Shown here in pieces: positions 1 to 5,019 of a stretch of DNA of 5,019 nt; within the stretch, counting starts at the first letter, position 1, and each line of letters opens with the position of its first letter. Both the position numbers and the translations under genes were made by a program. The notes beneath the pieces are model-generated. The model saw only the letters and a program-made list of their open reading frames with translations. It had not been told where the DNA came from and ran no database searches. Source of the DNA: an uncultured Lysobacterales bacterium (GTDB lineage Bacteria > Pseudomonadota > Gammaproteobacteria > Xanthomonadales > SZUA-36); assembly GCA_937974465.1 (NCBI GenBank), contig CALJWY010000009.1:1-5019 (forward strand), in the 5' to 3' direction.

Positions 1-1263
1 TTGGGTGATGGCGTGGTGCGTACCATCGCATTGGGATCCACAGATGGTTTGAAACGTGGTATTCCGGTCACCAATACCGGAGACGCCATCAAGGTTCCAG
101 TCGGTGAAAAGACACTGGGCCGTGTCATGGACGTCCTGGGACGGCCGATCGACGAAGCCGGACCGATCGGTGCGGAAAAATCGATGCCGATTCACCGCAA
201 GCCCCCTTCATACGAAGACCAGGCGGGCGGTAACGACATCCTCGAAACCGGTATCAAGGTCATCGACCTGATTATGCCGATCGCCAAGGGTGGCAAGGTC
301 GGCCTGTTCGGCGGCGCGGGGGTTGGCAAGACCGTGACCCTGATGGAGTTGATCCGTAATATCGCCATCGAACACTCCGGTTTCTCTGTCTTTGCGGGCG
401 TCGGTGAGCGCACGCGTGAAGGTAATGACTTCTACCACGAGATGAAGGACGCCGATGTACTGGGCAAGGTATCTCTCGTCTACGGCCAGATGAACGAGCC
501 ACCGGGTAACCGTCTGCGTGTTGCATTAACCGGTCTGACCATGGCTGAAGAATTCCGTGATCAGGGTAATGATGTATTGATGTTCATCGACAACATCTAT
601 CGTTACACACTGGCGGGAACGGAAGTATCTGCGCTGCTGGGCCGTATGCCTTCAGCGGTGGGTTACCAGCCGACGCTGGCGCTGGAAATGGGCTTGCTGC
701 AGGAGCGTATCACTACCACCAAGACTGGCTCCATCACTTCTTTCCAGGCGGTTTATGTGCCTGCGGATGATTTGACTGATCCGTCACCGGCAACCACCTT
801 TGCGCATCTCGACGCGACACTGGTATTGAGTCGTTCTGTTGCAGAACAGGGCATCTACCCCGCGGTTGACCCACTGGATTCCACCTCCCGGCTTCTCGAT
901 CCGAACATGATCGGTGAGGAGCACTATCAGGTGGCCCGTGGTGTACAGGGTGTGTTGCAGCGCTATAAAGAGCTGAAAGACATCATTGCCATCCTTGGTA
1001 TGGACGAGCTGTCCGAAGAAGATAAGCAGGTTGTTGCCCGCGCACGTAAAGTTGCACGCTTCCTGTCGCAGCCATTTTTCGTGGCTGAAACCTTCACTGG
1101 TTCACCGGGTAAATATGTCACGCTGAAAGATACCATCCGTGCGTTCAAAGGCATCATCGAAGGTGAATATGACCATCTGCCAGAACAGGCCTTCTACATG
1201 GTCGGCGGCATCGAAGAAGCCGTTGAAAAAGCAGAGGAAATGTCCAAGAAAGAGGCAGCTTAG
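1..1263 (+). CDS. atpD: F1F0 ATP synthase subunit beta, 5'-truncated by the window edge
   Basis: Catalytic beta subunit of the F1 sector, which makes ATP from ADP and phosphate on the cytoplasmic side of the inner membrane. The visible 420 residues show the P-loop GGAGVGKT (104-111, Lys110), the catalytic GER motif (Glu136-Arg137), Walker B DVLMFID ending in Asp197, and DELSEED near 335-341. Spacing of these residues matches E. coli AtpD with an offset of 45, so about 45 N-terminal residues (the beta-barrel start) lie outside the window. The first codon, TTG, is an internal Leu of the LGDGVVRTIA stretch and not a start. The protein ends KKEAA. Its stop codon TAG (1261-1263) is formed partly by an inserted palindromic element. 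It is followed by atpC, the usual order of a bacterial atp operon. All key catalytic residues are present, so the gene should be functional. Confidence 0.98.
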   Translation: MGDGVVRTIALGSTDGLKRGIPVTNTGDAIKVPVGEKTLGRVMDVLGRPIDEAGPIGAEKSMPIHRKPPSYEDQAGGNDILETGIKVIDLIMPIAKGGKVGLFGGAGVGKTVTLMELIRNIAIEHSGFSVFAGVGERTREGNDFYHEMKDADVLGKVSLVYGQMNEPPGNRLRVALTGLTMAEEFRDQGNDVLMFIDNIYRYTLAGTEVSALLGRMPSAVGYQPTLALEMGLLQERITTTKTGSITSFQAVYVPADDLTDPSPATTFAHLDATLVLSRSVAEQGIYPAVDPLDSTSRLLDPNMIGEEHYQVARGVQGVLQRYKELKDIIAILGMDELSEEDKQVVARARKVARFLSQPFFVAETFTGSPGKYVTLKDTIRAFKGIIEGEYDHLPEQAFYMVGGIEEAVEKAEEMSKKEAA

Positions 1264-1381
1264 AGAAGGCTGTTTCACCTGGAGCTGCGTTGCTCTCAGG
1301 ATTGCGAAGCTCACGTACTTATGTACGCTGCGCTTCGAACTCCCTTCGAGCGCCTTGCTCCCGGCAAAACATCCGTCTCTA
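1261..1381. mobile_element. MITE-like palindromic element inserted in the atpD stop codon
   Basis: A 121-bp near-palindrome fills most of the atpD-atpC gap. The ends are TAGAGA (1261-1266) and TCTCTA (1376-1381). Of the outer 25 positions, 20 are complementary, and pairing continues inward to a core with CGAAGC/GCTTCG (1305-1310, 1332-1337) and CGTAC/GTACG (1314-1318, 1323-1327) around a TTAT loop. It encodes no protein. Both ends carry TA, as expected for a TA target duplication of the IS630/Tc1-mariner kind. Joining 1260 to 1380 removes the element with one TA and gives GCT TAA, an intact atpD stop, followed by 28 nt and the atpC ATG. This clean ancestral site is the main argument for transposition. 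No transposase is in the window, so the parent family is unknown. A REP-like repeat mobilised in another way remains possible. Confidence 0.8.
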
Positions 1382-1410
1382 AGTGAAACTTTTAAGAGTT
1401 GGTAAGAATT

Positions 1411-1836
1411 ATGACTAAGACCATTCGTTGTGACATCGTAAGTGCCCACGAGGAAATTTTCTCGGGTGAGGTTTCGATGGTTTTTGCTTCCGGTATCGCT
1501 GGCGACCTGGGTATCAGCCCACGCCACGCACCGCTGATTACGCAACTCAAGCCGGGGCCTGTTCGGGTCAAGGATGAGGCCGGCGAAGAGCAGTTCTATT
1601 TTGTTACCGGCGGCATTATTGAAGTACAGCCACACGTTGTTACCGTCATGGCGGATACCGCCATGCGCGGTGAAGACATCGACCAGGCCGCCGCCGAGGC
1701 CGCCAAGGCCGAAGCAGAACGTGAACTGGCAGACCGCACCGGCGAGATGGAAGTGGCAGAAGCCCAGGCGAAACTGCTTGAGGCTGTTGCACAACTTCGC
1801 GCCCTGGAGCATTTGAAGAAAAACCTGAAACGCTGA
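1411..1836 (+). CDS. atpC: F1F0 ATP synthase subunit epsilon
   Basis: Epsilon subunit of the F1 central stalk. It links gamma to the c-ring and inhibits ATP hydrolysis through its C-terminal helices. The 141-residue product has the usual length and two parts: an N-terminal beta-sandwich (about 1-85), with the family stretch GISPRHAPLITQLKPGPVRV, and an Ala/Glu/Lys-rich helical hairpin (about 88-141). ATG 1411 is chosen because MTKTIRCDIVSAHEEIFSGE is the normal N-terminus. An upstream TTG at 1399 would only add MVRI. The ribosome site is modest (AAGAG at 1394-1398, or GGTAAGA at 1401-1407). It is the last gene of the operon and is followed by a terminator. The palindromic element upstream places a large hairpin in the mRNA shortly before its start, which may change its expression relative to atpD. 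Confidence 0.97.
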   Translation: MTKTIRCDIVSAHEEIFSGEVSMVFASGIAGDLGISPRHAPLITQLKPGPVRVKDEAGEEQFYFVTGGIIEVQPHVVTVMADTAMRGEDIDQAAAEAAKAEAERELADRTGEMEVAEAQAKLLEAVAQLRALEHLKKNLKR

Positions 1837-1860
1837 TCAACCTTAACAACAGATGAAAAC

Positions 1861-1885
1861 AGCCGGCCGTGTGCCGGCTTTTTTT
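1861..1885 (+). terminator. Intrinsic terminator of the atp operon
   Basis: A perfect 7-bp stem AGCCGGC / GCCGGCT (1861-1867, 1873-1879) with a CGTGT loop is followed directly by a T tract to 1885. It lies 24 nt after the atpC stop. A short A run precedes the stem, so weak activity on the other strand is conceivable. It separates the operon from the DUF6265 gene. Confidence 0.93.
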
Positions 1886-2031
1886 ATGCTATTTTAAAAA
1901 ACAACAGACCTGTTCTTGAGCAATCAATGTCTTTTAGTAGCAAAACGATTCAATCAGCAGTAAAGCCAGGGCACCAGCGGTCTCAATTTCTGAGGTCAGA
2001 TGGAAATAGCAGGAGAAGGCGGATTATCCGT

Positions 2032-2517
2032 ATGCGTTCTATCCTTTTATTTTTAATGCTATTGCCGGTTCTTGCTTTGGCGCGGACCACGGAGCCGATA
2101 ACTTCTGCAACCTGGCTTGCGGGTTGCTGGGCAGTGGATGGAAAAGAAGCAGGCACCGGCGAGCAATGGATGGCTCCGGCCGGTGGCAGCATGCTTGGGG
2201 CTGGTCGAACAGTAAAGGATGGCAAGACGGTCGGTTTTGAGTTTATGCAAATTCGCAGCACAGAAGAAGGAAAACTGGAGTTTGTAGCAATGCCTTCAGG
2301 TCAAAATGAAACGACATTTTCACTTGTTTCCAGCACCGAGGGGTCACTGGTATTTGAAAACCTGGGACACGATTTCCCGCAGCGAATCATGTACCGGTCA
2401 ATTTCCACTGATCAGATCATTGGCCGTGCTGAAGGGAGTGTGTCAGGCTCGCTCCGCGGTATAGATTTTCCCATGAACCGCATACCATGCGAAGCCACGC
2501 TGAGCCCAACCGACTGA
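2032..2517 (+). CDS. Secreted DUF6265-type protein
   Basis: Small exported protein of unknown function, 161 residues. It begins with a typical Sec signal peptide (MRSILLFLMLLPVLALA, likely cut after Ala17; no lipobox Cys). The mature part follows the DUF6265 pattern as I recall it: WLAGCWAVDG near 28-37, GEQWMAPAGGSMLG (43-56), FENLGHDFPQRIMYR (108-122), and a C-terminal FPMNRIPC. Cys32 and Cys153 are the only cysteines in the mature part and could form a disulfide. ATG 2032 is preferred over ATG 1927 in the same frame, because the longer form would bury the signal peptide behind 35 basic residues and because GGAGAAGG (2012-2019) lies 12 nt before 2032. It is a single gene between the atp terminator and a converging integrase remnant. 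Family assignment is from memory of the motif pattern; no biochemical role is assigned. Confidence 0.85.
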   Translation: MRSILLFLMLLPVLALARTTEPITSATWLAGCWAVDGKEAGTGEQWMAPAGGSMLGAGRTVKDGKTVGFEFMQIRSTEEGKLEFVAMPSGQNETTFSLVSSTEGSLVFENLGHDFPQRIMYRSISTDQIIGRAEGSVSGSLRGIDFPMNRIPCEATLSPTD

Positions 2518-2549
2518 ACCATCAATTGATCCGGCCCTGCATAGGCTTT

Positions 2550-2870
2550 TTATTTAACGACCAGGTTATCCAATGGCGAACGGGCACCCGGCAGACCACG
2601 TTGCATCACATGCGTATAAATCATGGTGGTCCGGACATCCTTGTGGCCAAGCAATTGTTGGATACTGCGTATATCAGTGCCTGATTCCAGCAAATGTGTG
2701 GCAAAGAAATGCCGCAGGGTATGACAAGTGACCCGTTTGTTGATACTCGCACGCCGTGAAGCGCTTGCAATAGCCTTGCGAAGGGTGCCCGCATGAATAT
2801 GCCAGCGACACCCTCGGCCCGGTTCGCCAATTCCAGCACCCTTATAAACCTGGAACTGTCGCTGGTAAAC
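2550..2870 (-). pseudogene. intI: Integron integrase remnant, C-terminal third only
   Basis: The minus strand encodes 106 open residues ending at the stop complementary to 2550-2552. From about residue 22 they read like the C-terminal catalytic half of IntI tyrosine recombinases: RWHIH, then KRVTCHTLRHFFATHLLESG (45-64, with His50xxArg53), LLGHKDV (His76), TTMIYTHV (catalytic Tyr85) and ARSPLD near the end. IntI proteins are about 320-340 residues, so the core-binding domain, the first catalytic Arg and most of the integron-specific insertion are missing. An in-frame TGA (2871-2873 complement) closes the frame upstream, and no usable start codon exists. Resemblance fades before about 2807; a neighbouring frame there reads LPAT, like the FPA segment of IntI, so a frameshift may add to the deletion. 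The orientation, transcribed away from the cassettes, is normal for an integron. It cannot encode an active recombinase. Confidence 0.88.
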
Positions 2871-2893
2871 TCAGTGTGGAATTTCCGGCGGGC

Positions 2894-2987
2894 GCATTAA
2901 AAAGCCTTCAAGTTCGTTCCGGCGCTACGCCTTCACCGGAACCAAAAAGGCTGCGCCCTTTGGGGCCGTTAAACTAAAACGTTAGGT
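2894..2987 (+). other. attC-like integron recombination site before the first cassette
   Basis: The 3' half is a textbook attC end: GCCGTTAAACTAAAAC followed by the core GTTAGGT (2981-2987, matching GTTRRRY). Inside are inverted segments GTTCCGG/CCGGAAC (2916-2922, 2936-2942) and AGCCTT/AAGGCT (2903-2908, 2947-2952). The 5' end, GCATTAAAAAGCCTTCAAG from 2894, resembles the usual attC start (GCCTAACAA...GTTCAAG), but its core reads GCATTAA rather than RYYYAAC, so that simple site is degraded. It follows the intI remnant by only about 20-90 bp. An attC here, where attI is expected, suggests it is the tail of a lost earlier cassette. An unusual attI is the alternative. Confidence 0.68.
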
Positions 2988-3019
2988 GTTTATGTGGCAC
3001 CAGTTACATGCAAAACTGT

Positions 3020-3028
3020 TGGTATAAG
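3020..3028 (+). promoter_or_regulatory. Candidate extended -10 promoter of the methyltransferase cassette
   Basis: TG-G-TATAAG matches the extended -10 pattern TGnTATAAT with one mismatch and would start transcription near 3035, about 30 nt before the gene. No good -35 hexamer is seen 16-18 bp upstream, which extended -10 promoters can tolerate. It makes sense because the usual integron cassette promoter is probably lost with the integrase 5' region. Assigned by eye only. Confidence 0.35.
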
Positions 3029-3064
3029 ATTCAATTCCACTTGTTATCATAGGAGAATTAAGCA

Positions 3065-4015
3065 ATGACACGAAGTCGAAACCCTCTTCCTCAACTTTCT
3101 GGTGGCCTTTTCCTGAATGATGCCGGACTTGAGACCGACATCATTTTCAACAGAGGAGTCGATATTCGAGAGTTTGCAGCGCATACGTTACTACCCGATC
3201 ATACGGGACGCGATGTGCTGTCAAATTACTTCCGTGAGATGTTGTCGCTCGCGGATAAATCAGATGCTGGCTTCATCCTGGACTGCCCGACTTGGAAAGC
3301 CCATATGCACTGGGCAGGAGACCTGGCCGCTTCCGAGGATGAAATTCGACAAGCAAACATTGACTCGGTTGCGTTTGCTGCTGGGCTCCGGAATGAATTC
3401 TCGGCGAATAAACAGCCAATCGTACTTAACGCACTGATTGGCCCCCAAGGGGATGCGTACGCCCCGGAAGCATCCGTTGCGGCTGCCGAAGCCGAGAAGT
3501 ACCATGCACAGCAAATCGGGTGGCTTGCTGAAACCGAGGTAGACATGGTCACGGCCCTCACATTCACGCAGGCTGATGAGGCCATAGGCGCTGTGCGTGC
3601 GGCTAAAAAGGTCGGTTTACCGATTGTTGTTTCTTTCACAGTCGAAACCAACGGTACACTCCCAACTGGGCAGTCACTCGGAAGCGCCATTCAACAAGTA
3701 GATGCCGCTACGGTTAACGGGGCAGTCTATTTCATGATTAACTGTGCCCATCCGGATCACTTCTCAACTGTGATTGATGACGCGCCTTGGGTAAGACGCA
3801 TTCATGGGCTCCGCTGCAACGCCTCCAGGTTGAGCCACGCTGAGCTTGACGAGTGCGAAGTTCTTGATGACGGCAACCCCGTTGAATTGGCAAAACAATA
3901 TGCAGGCCTTAAAAAACGCATGCCTTGGCTCAACGTTTTCGGAGGTTGCTGCGGCAGTGATCTTCGCCATATCACTGAAATCGCGAAAGTGATGTCTGCA
4001 GACCGCGAGTTATGA
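3065..4015 (+). CDS. Homocysteine S-methyltransferase family protein (integron cassette gene)
   Basis: Predicted cytosolic zinc-dependent enzyme that moves a methyl group from a sulfonium donor such as S-methylmethionine or S-adenosylmethionine to homocysteine, giving methionine. The 316 residues span one full (beta-alpha)8 barrel domain, about the size of E. coli MmuM. The zinc ligands of the family are present: Cys227 in MINCAHP and Cys295-Cys296 in FGGCCGSD. Other family-like stretches are LNDAGLETDIIF (17-28), DMVTALTFTQADEAIG (160-175) and SFTVETNGTLPTGQSLG (190-206). ATG 3065 has a strong Shine-Dalgarno, AGGAG (3051-3055), 9 nt upstream. It begins 77 nt after an attC core and points away from the intI remnant, so it is most likely the first retained cassette. 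It looks intact. The donor cannot be told from the sequence, and this subgroup may act on another thiol, so no gene symbol is given. Confidence 0.9.
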   Translation: MTRSRNPLPQLSGGLFLNDAGLETDIIFNRGVDIREFAAHTLLPDHTGRDVLSNYFREMLSLADKSDAGFILDCPTWKAHMHWAGDLAASEDEIRQANIDSVAFAAGLRNEFSANKQPIVLNALIGPQGDAYAPEASVAAAEAEKYHAQQIGWLAETEVDMVTALTFTQADEAIGAVRAAKKVGLPIVVSFTVETNGTLPTGQSLGSAIQQVDAATVNGAVYFMINCAHPDHFSTVIDDAPWVRRIHGLRCNASRLSHAELDECEVLDDGNPVELAKQYAGLKKRMPWLNVFGGCCGSDLRHITEIAKVMSADREL

Positions 4016-4126
4016 ACACGTAATGCTCAGCAAGAGAGCTGACCATGCTGTGGGTGTCTATTAGGCGCGCTGAATTCGTATGAATGATAGTAGTTTGCAG
4101 TAAACGTTCTGCGTTACGATGTGTTC
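4014..4126 (+). other. Possible degenerate attC after the homocysteine methyltransferase gene
   Basis: Inverted ends GAACAC-GTAA (4014-4023) and TTACGAT-GTGTTC (4115-4126) frame about 90 bp just after the gene, overlapping its stop codon. The inner right end, GTTACGA (4113-4119), resembles an attC core of the GTTATGC type, and CGTAA (4019-4023) is its complement on the left. The interior pairs poorly apart from a small hairpin TCAGC/GCTGA (4027-4031, 4038-4042). The placement suits a cassette boundary, but the structure is much weaker than the site at 4482-4567. The remaining 4127-4264 holds no convincing gene or second attC. If this is not an attC, the genes at 3065 and 4265 share one cassette. 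Confidence 0.3.
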
Positions 4127-4264
4127 AGCATGGTGAAATCAACACAAAACAAAAGCATGCACTCGGACAGTAAATAGGGACGCTTCTTCGTCACTCTGCT
4201 TTTTGCTGTCGGTGATTTGCGACGTTATTGGTATGGCCCAACCACTGGAGTGAATGACAGAATC

Positions 4265-4477
4265 ATGTCTGCTTTTTTGTCTGAATCGACATTCACATGC
4301 CCAAGCTGTGGAGAGTGCAGAACAGAAACTATGCCAACCGATTCTTGTCAATGGATTTACGGGTGCACCCATTGTGGTGTTCTATTGAGGCCACTCCAGG
4401 GTGACTGCTGCGGTTTTTGTTCGTACGGTTCGGTTAAATGCCCACCCATGCAGACAGGAACCACGCAATGCTGCTAA
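4265..4477 (+). CDS. Small Cys-rich GDCCxxC-domain protein (integron cassette gene)
   Basis: A 70-residue soluble protein with 12 cysteines and no signal peptide or membrane segment. It shows CPSCGEC (12-18), Cys28, CTHC (34-37), GDCCGFC (46-52) and CPP (59-61), and ends in a Cys pair. ETMPTDSCQW, then LLRP, then GDCC, FCSYGSVKCPP closely follows the small proteins named GDCCVxC domain-containing (seleno)proteins; some relatives carry selenocysteine at this motif and some lie near mercury-resistance genes. Here the usual Val is Gly. The two CxxC pairs could bind a metal such as zinc; the role is unknown. ATG 4265 matches the family N-terminus. The possible TTG at 4217 would add 16 residues unlike the family. 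The ribosome site is weak (GGAG 4247-4250, 14 nt away). An attC follows the stop by 4 nt, which marks it as a cassette gene. Confidence 0.85.
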   Translation: MSAFLSESTFTCPSCGECRTETMPTDSCQWIYGCTHCGVLLRPLQGDCCGFCSYGSVKCPPMQTGTTQCC

Positions 4478-4481
4478 ATAC

Positions 4482-4567
4482 ACATAACAAATCGTTCGGG
4501 CACGTTTCAGGCCTGCGGCCTTCCACTGGACGCAGCTTTGCTGTGCCGCTTAACCTGGCTGCTATGC
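4482..4567 (+). other. attC site after the GDCCxxC gene, with altered crossover triplet
   Basis: The left core ACATAAC (4482-4488) fits RYYYAAC-type variants and is followed by AAATCGTTCGGGCAC. The right side, GTGCCGCTTAACCTGGCT, pairs with it and ends in GCTATGC (4561-4567), the complement of GTTATGT-type cores except at the second base. The stem interior carries AGGCC-TGC-GGCCT (4509-4521) and CAGC-TTT-GCTG (4533-4543), giving a branched hairpin as in larger attC sites. Position, 4 nt after one gene and 15 nt before the next, is typical. The normally invariant GTT of the right core reads GCT, which may impair recombination. Confidence 0.75.
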
Positions 4568-4582
4568 ATTTAGAGTATTGCC

Positions 4583-5019
4583 ATGTCTGAAATTGATTAT
4601 TTTGAAATGAATCGAATCGGCGGGGATCGCCGCGCCAAGGCTCACATTGGGTCGGCGTTTTATGATGTTAAAGGATTTCTTGCCGGAAAAACCTCACTCC
4701 GGGAAATCGAGCTGAGAGAACTCAGCGATGTGGCTGGGCGCAGCTTGCTTCATCTTCAATGCCACTTTGGGCTAGACACACTTTCATGGGCGCGAAAGGG
4801 TGCAATTTGCACCGGCGTTGACCTGTCTCCCGTTGCTATCGAGCAGGCGAAAAGCCTGGCGCAACAAACGAACCTCGGTACACGCTTCGTTTGCTCGGAT
4901 ATTTACGGTTTTCAGAGAGGTGACTGTAATCCATACGATATAGTTTTTACCTCGTACGGTGCAGTCTGCTGGCTGCCTGATTTGCACCGGTGGGCTGAAG
5001 TCATTTCATCAAACTTGGC
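4583..5019 (+). CDS. Class I SAM-dependent methyltransferase, 3'-truncated by the window edge
   Basis: The frame stays open from ATG 4583 to the window end (145 codons plus two bases), so the C-terminus is unseen. Rossmann-type methyltransferase motifs are in order: motif I LLHLQCHFGLD (55-65, with Cys-His where many relatives have Gly-x-Gly), the acidic SAM-ribose residue Asp80 in TGVDLSP, CSD (104-106) near the adenine site, and YDIVFTSYG (118-126) as motif II, then WLPDLHRWAEVI. The LHLQCHFGLDTLSWAR form is common in uncharacterised methyltransferases of this class. Substrate unknown. TAGAG (4571-4575) at 7 nt is a plausible ribosome site. It begins 15 nt after an attC core and should be the next cassette. 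No antisense gene is supported here. Confidence 0.88.
   Translation, partial: MSEIDYFEMNRIGGDRRAKAHIGSAFYDVKGFLAGKTSLREIELRELSDVAGRSLLHLQCHFGLDTLSWARKGAICTGVDLSPVAIEQAKSLAQQTNLGTRFVCSDIYGFQRGDCNPYDIVFTSYGAVCWLPDLHRWAEVISSNL

Noticed and set aside
1102..1812. Long minus-strand open frame (236 codons) across the end of atpD, the palindrome and atpC
   Set aside because: It is antisense to two certain genes, shows no family motif, and is open because of the codon pattern of the sense strand.
1887..1895. Possible extended -10 (TGCTATTTT) after the atp terminator
   Set aside because: Poor match, no -35, and 137 nt from the DUF6265 start; not enough to call a promoter.
1927..2031. Longer start for the DUF6265 protein
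   Set aside because: It would put 35 basic, low-complexity residues before a clear signal peptide, and a ribosome site precedes ATG 2032.
2521..2530. Perfect 10-bp palindrome ATCAATTGAT just after the DUF6265 stop
   Set aside because: Short AT-rich palindromes are common by chance and no second copy or partner site was seen.
2534..2555. Terminator-like GCC...GGCTTTTTATTT after the DUF6265 gene
   Set aside because: The stem is only about 3 bp, so a real terminator is not supported, although the T run is suggestive.
2621..2839. Minus-strand open frame beginning MLELANRAEG
   Set aside because: It overlaps the intI remnant in a different frame, and only the intI frame shows conserved recombinase motifs.
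3226..3690. Minus-strand 154-codon frame inside the homocysteine methyltransferase gene
   Set aside because: Shadow of a well-supported gene; no motif or start signal.
4223..4235. GTTATTGG as an attC core before the GDCCxxC gene
   Set aside because: It does not fit GTTRRRY, and no complementary left core occurs upstream within the spacer.
4784..4987. Minus-strand 67-codon frame at the right edge
   Set aside because: Antisense to the methyltransferase frame, which carries clear SAM-binding motifs.

Overview
The window looks like a piece of a gammaproteobacterial chromosome, probably from a marine or other aquatic lineage. The F1 beta and epsilon subunits resemble gammaproteobacterial ones, and the epsilon gene closes the ATP synthase operon with a clear terminator. 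The genus cannot be read from this sequence.

Left part (1-1885): the 3' end of the ATP synthase operon, with atpD (5' end outside the window), atpC and a strong intrinsic terminator. A palindromic element of about 120 bp (1261-1381) lies between atpD and atpC. It has TA-flanked inverted ends and sits exactly in the atpD stop codon. Removing the element and one TA restores a TAA stop and leaves a 28-nt spacer before atpC. This is the best-supported unusual observation in the window.

Middle (1886-2550): one small exported protein of the DUF6265 type. It is followed on the opposite strand by the C-terminal third of an integron integrase (intI, 2550-2870). The remnant keeps the HxxR, LLGH and catalytic Tyr motifs, but the N-terminal two thirds and any attI site are gone.

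Right part (2894-5019): what appears to be the cassette array of that broken integron, in the expected orientation (intI on minus, cassettes on plus). In order it holds an attC-like site ending in GTTAGGT, a homocysteine S-methyltransferase family gene with its own Shine-Dalgarno and a possible extended -10 promoter, a doubtful degenerate attC, a gene for a 70-residue Cys-rich GDCCxxC protein, a well-structured attC whose crossover triplet reads GCT instead of GTT, and the start of a class I SAM-dependent methyltransferase that runs off the right edge.

Interpretation: a chromosomal integron lies just downstream of the atp operon. Its integrase has been inactivated by a deletion that joined intI directly to a cassette attC, removing attI and probably the common cassette promoter. 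The cassettes would then be fixed and would need their own promoters. I see no phage, CRISPR, tRNA or rRNA.
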